Assembly: GCA_018829465.1 (NCBI GenBank)
Contig: JAHJTN010000010.1
Location: 152,047 to 216,046 of the forward strand
From: Bacteroidota bacterium
Lineage (GTDB): Bacteria; Bacteroidota; Bacteroidia; Flavobacteriales; Flavobacteriaceae
DNA length: 64,000 bases
Direction: 5' to 3'
Position 1 is the stretch's first letter. Each line of letters opens with the position of its first letter. Below are positions 7,957-15,400 of this stretch, piece after piece. The notes beneath the pieces are model-generated. The model saw only the letters and a list, made by a program, of their open reading frames with translations, made no database searches and was not told the DNA's origin. Both the position numbers and the translations under genes were made by a program.

Positions 7957-8532
7957 TTACCAATCGTCTTTTTTGTTCGATTTTTTTGCGCGTTCCGGCA
8001 GCGTAAATTGTTCCGTAAAATAGGCGTTGAGCACACGCAGTCCTTTATTGACCATTTTAGAGTCGTAAAAAGTTCCATCTCTTTTAATGACAGACTCTTC
8101 GATAGGTTGGTTGACAGATTCCATCCGCATTTCGATATTTTCAATATTAAAAACACGAATTCTGTACCTGCCATCTCTAAATTCGGCGAGTACGTCAAAA
8201 GCATGTCCTTGCTTCGCAAACAGACCTAAAGAAAGATTACTGCCACCGTATTTTTTAAAATCGATGACGCCGTCAGTCACATGAAAAGTAAATCCTTCTG
8301 CAGTTGTGACCAAAGAGGCATGTTTCCAACGCGGCAAAATCAACTCCTTGAAGGCTACTTTAAGCGAATCGGCCATTACGTTTTCTTTGACAAATACCTG
8401 TTGCCAATATACTTTATCGGCTTCGTAATTGAAGTTTTCTTTAGGTTGTTGCTGGCCTAGTATCACAAAGCTTTGAATGGAAAAGGCGAAAGCATAAAAT
8501 AAATTTCTTGCAAAAGTTGATGTGTGCAACAT
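7957..8532 (-). CDS. secreted protein, possibly DUF4468-like
   Basis: A 191-residue protein with an N-terminal hydrophobic segment (FYAFAFSIQSFVILG) consistent with a Sec signal peptide. The remainder alternates short strands and helices (YWQQVFVKENVMADSLKVAF, GFTFHVTDGVIDFKKYGG, RYRIRVFNIENIEM), reminiscent of the TBP-like DUF4468 domain of Bacteroidota. The resemblance is weak and I would not assign a function. It converges on the DUF6503 gene with a 2-bp gap. The C-terminus is rich in lysine and asparagine. Confidence 0.6.
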   Translation of the reverse strand: MLHTSTFARNLFYAFAFSIQSFVILGQQQPKENFNYEADKVYWQQVFVKENVMADSLKVAFKELILPRWKHASLVTTAEGFTFHVTDGVIDFKKYGGSNLSLGLFAKQGHAFDVLAEFRDGRYRIRVFNIENIEMRMESVNQPIEESVIKRDGTFYDSKMVNKGLRVLNAYFTEQFTLPERAKKSNKKDDW

Positions 8533-8849
8533 GATTAAAACGGGTTAATGGCGTTCCTCAAAGTGTAAAAGTAAACATTTAAAAACCGGAAACAAATTTA
8601 GGATTTTTCATAAACATTTGTTAATTTAGACGAATCTAATAGTTCTTTATCATCTTGGTTGTTTTCTCATTTTCTTTCTAGATTTTTGAATGATATAAAT
8701 AAAAGACTTTTTTATCCTTAATTATTTTAATGGAATTTAAGTTTTTTTTAAGGATATGACAATTGTCATGTTTTTTATTTCTTGCGATTTGGAACTTTAC
8801 ACAAAATTAAACGAATACTATTTTTAAAATAAACTAAAGCAGATTTACA
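8533..8849. other. intergenic region before the redox gene cluster
   Basis: This AT-rich stretch separates the divergent genes at 8532 and 8850. The one clear element is the perfect palindrome at 8756-8769. I could not find a clean TAnnTTTG box. Confidence 0.4.
8756..8769. promoter_or_regulatory. perfect 14-bp palindrome, CRP/FNR-like operator candidate
   Basis: ATGACAATTGTCAT is perfectly palindromic, and its TGAC-N4-GTCA core has the half-site spacing of CRP/FNR-superfamily operators. It lies about 80 bp before the multiheme cytochrome gene that opens the redox cluster. The regulator is not in the window. Confidence 0.45.
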
Positions 8850-9893
8850 ATGAAAACTAACAAATTCTTTTCAGCGCTTACCGTACTTTTTTTGCTGGTC
8901 TTTATGGCGTCATGTACCAGCGATAACGCACTGATTGGCCCTCCCGGTGCAGACGGTATAGATGGCGTGGATGGCGTAGATGGAACAGCCTCTTGCCTGG
9001 CCTGTCACAACACCCAACACAGGGATTCTATTACAGATGCCTATCTGATTTCATCACACGGCAGTGGCACAACCTTTGCCCGAGGCAATAGCGTGTCTTG
9101 TGCCCGTTGCCACTCCAACGAAGGCTTCGTAGAGGTGATGGAAACAGGCTTGGCCCAACCTAGGGTTGCACCTGAATTTCCAACACGCATCACTTGTACA
9201 ACTTGCCACAGCGACCATGACACCTTCGATTTTGAAAGAGACGGACAGGATTTTGCACTCAGGTTTAAAGAAGACCAAGTGCAGTTGTTAGTTACAGACC
9301 CTTCTATAGTGATTGATTTGAATGGCTCCAGCAATCTTTGTATCAATTGCCACCAACCGCGAAGCTTAGCTCCTGAAGACACAGACGGAGACGGTATGTT
9401 TACCATTACCAGTTCTCGATTTGGCCCGCATCACGGTCCACAATCTATGACATTGGAAGGTATCCAAGGGTTTGAAATAGCCGGTTCTACACCCTATCCC
9501 GGTAGAGCTACACACCCGCACAGAACCATCTCTTCATGTACTACCTGTCATATGGGTGAGCCTGGAAATGAAGTAGGCACACACACCATGAAGCCCAATA
9601 TAGTGACTTGCCAACAATGTCACCCGGGTGCTACAGATTTTGACATAAACGGCACGCGTACCGAGATAGCCAGCCTACTGGCCGATTTGGAAACAAGACT
9701 TGCTGACAGAGGCATCTTAAGCGGAAGTGGCAGTGCTGTGCCAGGAGATTATCCTTTCGAATTGGCAGGTGTTTATTGGAACCGCATATATATAGTAGAA
9801 GACCAAACTTTAGGTGTACACAATTACGAGTATGTAAAAGCGCTGCTATCAAACTCAATTGAATACTTGGACAACAATCCGGCACCGAACTAG
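8850..9893 (+). CDS. six-heme c-type cytochrome lipoprotein with collagen-like spacer
   Basis: A 347-residue lipoprotein (lipobox MASC, Cys22) with six CxxCH heme c sites: CLACH, CARCH, CTTCH, CINCH, CTTCH and CQQCH. Between the lipid anchor and the first heme is a run of Gly-X-Y triplets (about residues 30-47: GPP, GAD, GID, GVD, GVD, GTA), which could act as a stiff tether. Hemes one to four sit in the N-terminal half, then a long segment rich in His and Pro, then the last two. The protein is predicted to carry electrons outside the cytoplasm, in the periplasm or on the outer membrane surface. It opens the redox cluster. No known reductase signature beyond the heme motifs was recognised. 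Confidence 0.85.
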   Translation: MKTNKFFSALTVLFLLVFMASCTSDNALIGPPGADGIDGVDGVDGTASCLACHNTQHRDSITDAYLISSHGSGTTFARGNSVSCARCHSNEGFVEVMETGLAQPRVAPEFPTRITCTTCHSDHDTFDFERDGQDFALRFKEDQVQLLVTDPSIVIDLNGSSNLCINCHQPRSLAPEDTDGDGMFTITSSRFGPHHGPQSMTLEGIQGFEIAGSTPYPGRATHPHRTISSCTTCHMGEPGNEVGTHTMKPNIVTCQQCHPGATDFDINGTRTEIASLLADLETRLADRGILSGSGSAVPGDYPFELAGVYWNRIYIVEDQTLGVHNYEYVKALLSNSIEYLDNNPAPN

Positions 9894-9917
9894 AAATGTC
9901 AACCAAACTATTTTGAG

Positions 9918-9976
9918 AACAGCCTTAATCCCGAACGGATTAACAAGACGAGGTAAAGTTTAGGATTGAGGCTGTT
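9918..9976 (+). terminator. stem-loop downstream of the six-heme cytochrome
   Basis: AACAGCCTTAATCC (9918-9931) pairs with GGATTGAGGCTGTT (9963-9976) with one mismatch around a 31-base loop. No strong T run follows, so it may be a leaky terminator or an mRNA-stabilising hairpin within the cluster. Confidence 0.5.
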
Positions 9977-10102
9977 TAATAAATACAACAGGATTTACCA
10001 TAAATATTCTTTCGTGAAATGCCAAATGGAGTAATGATTAAACCAAAGATTTGATTAACATAGCATTATACCCGAAAAGTTAAAAACAATAAATATCAAC
10101 CG

Positions 10103-10483
10103 ATGAAAAAAATACCCATCATAGTCCTCGGAATGCTTGTAAGTTTCGCCAGCGTATCGTGCTTCTACGATACATTACCTGAAGAAGTTTTTGTGCCGGT
10201 GCCCGGTGGTGTTTCCTACGCTGCTGACGTGCAACCTATTTGGAACCAGAGTTGCGTGAGTTGCCACCAAGGCAATACGCCCCCCGATTTGAGAGCTGCA
10301 ACTTCATTCAATGTACTGTTGAACGACGGCTGGGTTATCCCAGGCGACCCCGATGCCAGCATACTCTTTAGATCGCTTACCGGTGAGGGCGGCGTATCAC
10401 TGATGCCCCCCGGAAGTCCAATGACTTCTCAACGTATCAACATTGTCAGACAATGGATTTTAGAAGGCGCTTTAGACAACTGA
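10103..10483 (+). CDS. monoheme c-type cytochrome lipoprotein
   Basis: A 126-residue protein with a lipoprotein signal (hydrophobic stretch then SVSC) and one heme site, CVSCH, in the context ADVQPIWNQSCVSCHQGNTPPDLR. This is typical of the small cytochrome modules found in Bacteroidota and Planctomycetes surface proteins. A C-terminal MPPGSP Met is a plausible distal ligand, and the segment QRINIVRQWILEGA is the usual closing helix. The 25 bases before the start (TTAAAAACAATAAATATCAA then CCG) match the tail of the dispersed leader repeat. It probably passes electrons between its six-heme neighbour and other carriers. Confidence 0.82.
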   Translation: MKKIPIIVLGMLVSFASVSCFYDTLPEEVFVPVPGGVSYAADVQPIWNQSCVSCHQGNTPPDLRAATSFNVLLNDGWVIPGDPDASILFRSLTGEGGVSLMPPGSPMTSQRINIVRQWILEGALDN

Positions 10484-10533
10484 TCAACCCAATATACAAC
10501 AGGTTTATAAAACCAAACAAAATATACAATGAC

Positions 10534-11385
10534 ATGAAAAGTTATCCCTTCATATTGTTTTTGCTACTTCTTATCACACCTTTGGCTTATTGCCAAGAGG
10601 AAGAAGTTAAAGAAGAAGTCAAAGAAAAACCTCAGCTCGAACGGCCGGCATTTGACAGTTCGGCACTTATTGACAACCAAACCAACGTGCTTTTCAACAA
10701 AGGTGCATTCGAAATGGTAATGAATCACCGTTTTGGCTTGGTCAACGGTGGCGATAATGATTTGATTGGCATTTGGGGACCAGCCAATATCCGAATCGCA
10801 TTCAATTATGCTATTACCGACCGTATTACCGTAGGTTACGGAACTACCAAAGACAGCAGACTGCAAGATTTTCAGTTAAAACTTGCGCTGTTCAGACAAA
10901 CCAGAGGCAATGAAATGCCGGTAAGCATTTCTTACTATGGAAATTTTACGGTTGATGCCCGAAAAAAAGAGAATTTCTTCAACACCCAAGACCGGTATTC
11001 AAGCCATAACTCACTGATTATAGCTCGCCGATTTAGCCGTACATTCTCAATGTTTGTAACCCCGAGTTGGTCACATTTCAACGCCGTAGAAAGCGAAATG
11101 CGCAACGATATGTTTGCCGTAGCCGTAGGTGGCCGTTTAAAACTGACACCGTCTATTAATTTTATGGCAGAATATACCCAACCCATCAATACCTACGAAG
11201 TCAGCTCGCCCGATCCCGGTGTAGGTGTAGGTTTTGAATTCTCTACCGGATCGCATGCTTTCCAATTATTTATTGCTAACTACAAAGGCATCGTCCCGCA
11301 ACAAAACATCATGTTTAACCAAAATAATTTTTTCAAAGGAGATTTCCTTATCGGGTTCAACATCACCCGCTTATGGTACTTCTAG
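10534..11385 (+). CDS. DUF5777-type outer-membrane beta-barrel protein
   Basis: Starting at the ATG at 10534, the protein (283 residues) has a clean Sec signal (MKSYPFILFLLLLITPLAYC) and then an acidic linker. The remainder is a long run of amphipathic strands such as RITVGYGTTKDSRLQDFQLKLA, SINFMAEYTQPINTYE and FLIGFNITRLWYF, ending in a C-terminal aromatic as in outer-membrane barrels. It resembles the DUF5777 family, often found near cytochromes in Bacteroidota. An in-frame ATG at 10453 overlaps the previous gene, and its extension lacks signal-peptide character, so I reject it. Its place among cytochromes suggests a pore or scaffold for electron carriers; that is inference. Confidence 0.78.
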   Translation: MKSYPFILFLLLLITPLAYCQEEEVKEEVKEKPQLERPAFDSSALIDNQTNVLFNKGAFEMVMNHRFGLVNGGDNDLIGIWGPANIRIAFNYAITDRITVGYGTTKDSRLQDFQLKLALFRQTRGNEMPVSISYYGNFTVDARKKENFFNTQDRYSSHNSLIIARRFSRTFSMFVTPSWSHFNAVESEMRNDMFAVAVGGRLKLTPSINFMAEYTQPINTYEVSSPDPGVGVGFEFSTGSHAFQLFIANYKGIVPQQNIMFNQNNFFKGDFLIGFNITRLWYF

Positions 11386-11419
11386 AAAATTTCAACTAAC
11401 CTAAAATTTCCTACTTGAC

Positions 11420-11665
11420 ATGAAAAAGTCTGAAAAATTTACACGCCGCAAATTCTTTCCATTGCTAGGCAGTAGTTTCTTAATCCCTTTTGTAGCTTCC
11501 GCCATGGATACTTCTTCGGATTCTAAAACAGAAGACGAGGCCTATGAAGTGTTACTCAAACCAGATGGAAGCACCGTAAAGGTCAAGAAATCAGTCTTGT
11601 CAAAAGCTGAGAAAGTAAATCAGAAACTTTCAAACAGCGCGCTTTTGGGCTGGCTCAAAAAATAG
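11420..11665 (+). CDS. small Tat-type signal protein, 81 aa, related to the N-terminus of the next gene
   Basis: The N-terminus has a twin-arginine-like signal (FTRRKFFPLLGSSFLIPFVA). The mature part carries YEVLLKPDGSTVKVKKSVL, similar to VELMTTDGTLVQVPKSEL in the downstream iron-sulfur protein, after which it ends in a short charged tail. It has no cysteines in the mature part. It may be a small accessory subunit of the complex, or a duplicated N-terminal piece of the ferredoxin gene. The spacing of 17 bp to that gene suggests co-transcription. Confidence 0.7.
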   Translation: MKKSEKFTRRKFFPLLGSSFLIPFVASAMDTSSDSKTEDEAYEVLLKPDGSTVKVKKSVLSKAEKVNQKLSNSALLGWLKK

Positions 11666-11682
11666 GATAAAAAACCAGCATT

Positions 11683-12627
11683 ATGAAAAAAGAAGATCCC
11701 AACAAAAGAAGAAAATTTCTTTCTAAAGGCTTACAGTTTGGTCTTGTAGCCACAGCGGGTGGCATAGCACTAACCAAATATCTGTCGGAACCTGCGGCTG
11801 CCGAAAGTGAAGACACTGTAGAACTTATGACTACCGATGGCACCTTAGTTCAGGTGCCCAAATCTGAACTTCACGACCATAGCCAAGCCAAAGACGGATA
11901 CAATGTACGAGAGGGTTTTCCGGGTAAAAAATTTGTCATGGTCATCGACTTGGCAAGGTGTAAAAATGCCTTAAAATGCCAGGAATCTTGTAACAAAAAC
12001 CATTACATAACCGGAGAAAACGCTTGGTTAAAAGTATATAAAATGCAAGACAGCGAAGCTGCTGCACCCTATTGGATGCCAACCACCTGTATGCATTGTG
12101 ACAAACCGCCTTGTGTAACAGTTTGCCCGGTTGATGCCACATTTAAAAGAAAAGACGGCATCGTGCTGATTGACAACGAGCGATGTATCGGATGCAGGTT
12201 CTGTATGGCTGCTTGCCCCTACTCCATCAGGGTATTCAACTGGAACGAGCCGGAACAACCGGAAGAAATCAAAAACATGCCACCCAACCCGGATTATGCC
12301 GGAATGCCTAGTATAAAAGGTACGGTTGACAAATGCGATTTTTGCCCGCATATGATTCACCAAGGTGAATTGCCACACTGCGTCACCGCATGTCCAAACG
12401 GCGTGTTCTTCTTTGGTGACAAATATGAAGATACCGTAACAAACGGAGCAGAAACCTTCAGACTGAGCGAACTTCTCAAAAACAAAGCCGGCTATAGGTT
12501 GATGGAAAGTCTGGGAACCGAACCCAGTGTTTATTACCTCCCTCCTGTCAATAGAGTGGAACCATTTGAACAAGGCTTGGAATTCTATGATGAATTTAAC
12601 TCCGTTAAAAAAACTAAAGAATCATGA
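11683..12627 (+). CDS. Tat-exported four-cluster ferredoxin subunit (NrfC/PsrB/DmsB type)
   Basis: A 314-residue protein with a twin-arginine signal (RRKFLSKGLQFG) and four cysteine groups for [4Fe-4S] clusters: CKNALKCQESC, CMHCDKPPCVTVCP, CIGCRFCMAACP and CDFC with PHCVTACP. This is the layout of electron-transfer subunits that link a membrane quinol protein to a catalytic or cytochrome partner. The next gene overlaps by 4 bp and encodes the NrfD-type membrane partner. No molybdopterin catalytic subunit is nearby, so electrons probably go to the cluster's cytochromes. The N-terminal 60 residues after the signal resemble the small preceding protein. Confidence 0.9.
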   Translation: MKKEDPNKRRKFLSKGLQFGLVATAGGIALTKYLSEPAAAESEDTVELMTTDGTLVQVPKSELHDHSQAKDGYNVREGFPGKKFVMVIDLARCKNALKCQESCNKNHYITGENAWLKVYKMQDSEAAAPYWMPTTCMHCDKPPCVTVCPVDATFKRKDGIVLIDNERCIGCRFCMAACPYSIRVFNWNEPEQPEEIKNMPPNPDYAGMPSIKGTVDKCDFCPHMIHQGELPHCVTACPNGVFFFGDKYEDTVTNGAETFRLSELLKNKAGYRLMESLGTEPSVYYLPPVNRVEPFEQGLEFYDEFNSVKKTKES

Positions 12628-13937
12628 GTGCTTACCAACAACTCGTAGAAGAATTGGCCCCGCGTAAATTTTCAAAAGCAGGTGTGATTTGGGTGATTTT
12701 TCTTGTAGTCCTTATCGTTGCAGGCGTGATTGCCTACATCGATCAAATCATTCAAGGACAAGTCGTTACCAATATGCGTGACTATGCCCTATGGGGGGTT
12801 TACATCTCCAACTTTGTCTTTTTTGTAGCCACTAGTTTTGTAGGTTCAATGACTGCAGCCATTCTCAGGTTGACCAACAACAGTTGGCGCACTCCACTAG
12901 TGAGGATAGCAGAAATCATAGCTTTTGCAGCCATCATTATGGCCGGCATTACCATCGTATTAGATATGGGCCGACCAGACAGACTCTATCACCTGTTTAT
13001 AAACGCCAGGCTTCAATCACCCATCACTTGGGATGTCATCATCATCACCACTTACATCGCTATCAGTTTTCTTATTCTATACTTGCCTTTGCTTCCCGAT
13101 TTGGCTATTCTTAAAAAATATTACAAAGACAAACCTGCCTTGAGCAAATGGTACGGCAAGCTCTCTTTAAACTGGACGGGATCCGCTGCACAGCGAAAAA
13201 TTCAGAACAAAACCATACAAATGGTTGCTGTTTTGATCATCCCTGTAGCCCTCATTTTACAAACCATAGATGCCTGGCTTTTTTCTACCACCTACCGAAT
13301 TGGTTGGGACAGCACCAATTTTGGTCCATATTTTATTGCAGGTGCATTTTTGGTTGGGACAGGCTGCTTGATTGCAACAGTGTACATTATACGCAAAGTG
13401 TATAAATTAGAGAAATATATCACCGATTTTCATTTCGATAGATTGGGCAAAATGTTGGTATTGGCCGCTTTGATTTATACCTATTTCAACATCAATGAAT
13501 ATTTGTTGCCTTACTACACAACCCCCGAGGCCGAAGCCAAACATCTATACGAATTGTACTTTGGCCACTACGCAGGTATGTTTTGGTTTGTTACCATTGG
13601 TGGTTTGTTAATGCCGGTAATTGTATTGCTCTTTAAAAAAGGGCGTTCTCCTAAAGTGCTTTTTTGGGTGTCTGTGGTCGTGGTAATCACGTCGTGGTGG
13701 AAACGCTATCTCATTGTAACACCCACTTTGCTAGAACCTTTTTTACCCATACAAGGCGTTCCGGAATCTTGGAGAACCTACTGGCCCAGTTTGCACGAAT
13801 GGCTCATCACCTTTGCCACCTTGGCCGGCGCTTGTTTGATAATTACACTCCTTGTCAGATACCTTCCGGTAATTCCTGTAGAAAGAACAGCTTTAGAAAA
13901 AGGTATTATATCTAATGGTAAAGAAGAACAATCATGA
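12624..13937 (+). CDS. NrfD/PsrC family integral membrane subunit
   Basis: A 437-residue multi-span membrane protein with about ten hydrophobic segments and the family-type stretch AFAAIIMAGITIVLDMGRPD followed by NARLQSPITWDV. NrfD-type subunits bind menaquinol and hand electrons to a partner ferredoxin, here the gene just upstream (4-bp ATGA overlap). It is on the long side for NrfD, closer to the ActC/HmeB-like versions. It overlaps the next gene by 4 bp. It should sit in the cytoplasmic membrane as the entry point of electrons into the cluster. Confidence 0.88.
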   Translation: MSAYQQLVEELAPRKFSKAGVIWVIFLVVLIVAGVIAYIDQIIQGQVVTNMRDYALWGVYISNFVFFVATSFVGSMTAAILRLTNNSWRTPLVRIAEIIAFAAIIMAGITIVLDMGRPDRLYHLFINARLQSPITWDVIIITTYIAISFLILYLPLLPDLAILKKYYKDKPALSKWYGKLSLNWTGSAAQRKIQNKTIQMVAVLIIPVALILQTIDAWLFSTTYRIGWDSTNFGPYFIAGAFLVGTGCLIATVYIIRKVYKLEKYITDFHFDRLGKMLVLAALIYTYFNINEYLLPYYTTPEAEAKHLYELYFGHYAGMFWFVTIGGLLMPVIVLLFKKGRSPKVLFWVSVVVVITSWWKRYLIVTPTLLEPFLPIQGVPESWRTYWPSLHEWLITFATLAGACLIITLLVRYLPVIPVERTALEKGIISNGKEEQS

Positions 13938-14815
13938 AAACACCCAGCCCATTTTATATAAAAACACTTTTTAGTGTACTGTTTGCCCTACTCTTTATAG
14001 GTCAAACACAAGCCCAAAAAAAAGAACGACTCCGATTGAGCGTCAATCACTTTTCGGTTATTGACCAAGAAGACTACCTCAATATCTTGGCGCGCTACAA
14101 AGGCGAAAGCGGCTACGAACCCGTGAGTGGTATATCTCTGGAAATATTTCAAGTTTTGGCTGAAGATAGTTTGATTAGCCTTGGAAATATAGATACCAAT
14201 ACGGATGGAATTGCAAAATTCATCATCAAAAACAAGCGAGCACATGTAGCCGATACCGTTTTTGATTTTTCGTATCTGGTACAGTTTGAAGGCGATGACA
14301 AGTTCAGAAGTGCAGATTCAGACATAAGTGTTTCAGCACTGGGGCTGACTGCCTCCATAGAAATCATCGATAGCATCCCGCATATTCAAGCCAAAATGAT
14401 AGATCCTAAAACTGGGGAGGCCTTAACTGAAGAACCCCTGCGGGTGCGTTTGAAAAGGCTTTTTAAACCACTTATTATAGGTGAAGACACTTATTTTACT
14501 GATGAAGAAGGACAAATTAGCGTAGCTGTACCTGGAGGGTTACAGGGCGAAAACGGTCAACTTGATTTTGAAGTTGTTTTAGACGAGCACGACACCTACG
14601 GAACGGTTATCTCACATGTGACAGCAGATTTTGGCATCGTCCCAACAGACGAATCTACTTTCAATTCAAGAGAATTGTGGTCTCCAGCAGGGAAAACACC
14701 TGTTTTTATGCTTATTTTTCCAAATCTTCTTATCTTTGGTATATGGTTTGTTATACTATTATCATTCAGAAATCTCTTATTAATTTTTAAATCCAAAAAC
14801 AATGAAAACAATTAA
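13934..14815 (+). CDS. membrane-anchored protein with extracytoplasmic beta domains
   Basis: A 293-residue protein with an N-terminal signal peptide (FSVLFALLFIGQTQAQ). It continues with about 215 residues of strand-rich, Ig-like sequence in two parts, with segments such as ISLEIFQVLAEDSL and TYFTDEEGQISVAVPGG. A single C-terminal membrane helix (MLIFPNLLIFGIWFVILLSF) and a short basic tail follow. It has no cysteines or heme motifs. Translation is coupled to both neighbours (4-bp and 14-bp overlaps), so it is probably a structural subunit of the NrfD complex. I know no family name for it. Confidence 0.7.
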   Translation: MKTPSPFYIKTLFSVLFALLFIGQTQAQKKERLRLSVNHFSVIDQEDYLNILARYKGESGYEPVSGISLEIFQVLAEDSLISLGNIDTNTDGIAKFIIKNKRAHVADTVFDFSYLVQFEGDDKFRSADSDISVSALGLTASIEIIDSIPHIQAKMIDPKTGEALTEEPLRVRLKRLFKPLIIGEDTYFTDEEGQISVAVPGGLQGENGQLDFEVVLDEHDTYGTVISHVTADFGIVPTDESTFNSRELWSPAGKTPVFMLIFPNLLIFGIWFVILLSFRNLLLIFKSKNNENN

Positions 14816-15206
14816 AAACCTATTTTTAATAGCCATAGTAAGTGTGGTGACCCTCGCCTTTACTTACAACTACCAAAATCCTTGGGTGGTTCCGGCCAAA
14901 TACGAAAAAATGACAAACCCTACCGACCCGGATGACAAAGAAAACAAAGCCATCGGTAAAACTTTATACGTAAAACAATGCGCCCCATGCCACGGCAAAG
15001 AAGGCTTAGGTGACGGCTCCAAAGCACCCGAACTCAAAGGTGATTTGGGAGATTTCTCCTCAGAAGAATTCCAAAAACAGTCTGACGGTGCACTTTTTTA
15101 TAAAAGCTATGAAGGCAGAGATGACATGCCCAATTTCAGAAAAAAAATACCCAATGAAGAAGATATGTGGTTAGTTATCAATTACGTAAGAACTTTGGGT
15201 GAGTAA
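14802..15206 (+). CDS. class I cytochrome c, membrane-anchored or secreted
   Basis: A 134-residue protein with an N-terminal hydrophobic segment (NLFLIAIVSVVTLAFTY) and one heme site in the classic context QCAPCHGKEGLGDG. The axial Met lies in RDDMPNFRKKIP, and a closing helix reads EDMWLVINYVRTL. It is a small soluble-type electron carrier domain facing the periplasm. Its start overlaps the previous gene by 14 bp. It closes the redox cluster, before a clear terminator. Such proteins commonly feed a terminal oxidase or receive electrons from a quinol-oxidising complex. Confidence 0.88.
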   Translation: MKTIKNLFLIAIVSVVTLAFTYNYQNPWVVPAKYEKMTNPTDPDDKENKAIGKTLYVKQCAPCHGKEGLGDGSKAPELKGDLGDFSSEEFQKQSDGALFYKSYEGRDDMPNFRKKIPNEEDMWLVINYVRTLGE

Positions 15207-15233
15207 ACATTTAAAATACATCCACAAAATAAG

Positions 15234-15263
15234 AAGCCGCCTACTCAGGTGGCTTTTATTTTT
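15234..15263 (+). terminator. intrinsic terminator after the redox cluster
   Basis: AAGCCGCCT and AGGTGGCTT form a 9-bp stem (one G-T pair) with a 4-base loop, followed by a T-rich tract (TTTTATTTTT). Confidence 0.8.
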
Positions 15264-15400
15264 GTAGATATTGTAAAAATGACGTTGAATACGAGGTTCT
15301 TGTTAAGAAATATTTAACCAATCTGTCTAAAATTTGTATTGTTTTAATACATATTTTTACCACAAACACTTAAATAAACACTTAACTTAACAAAAAACCG

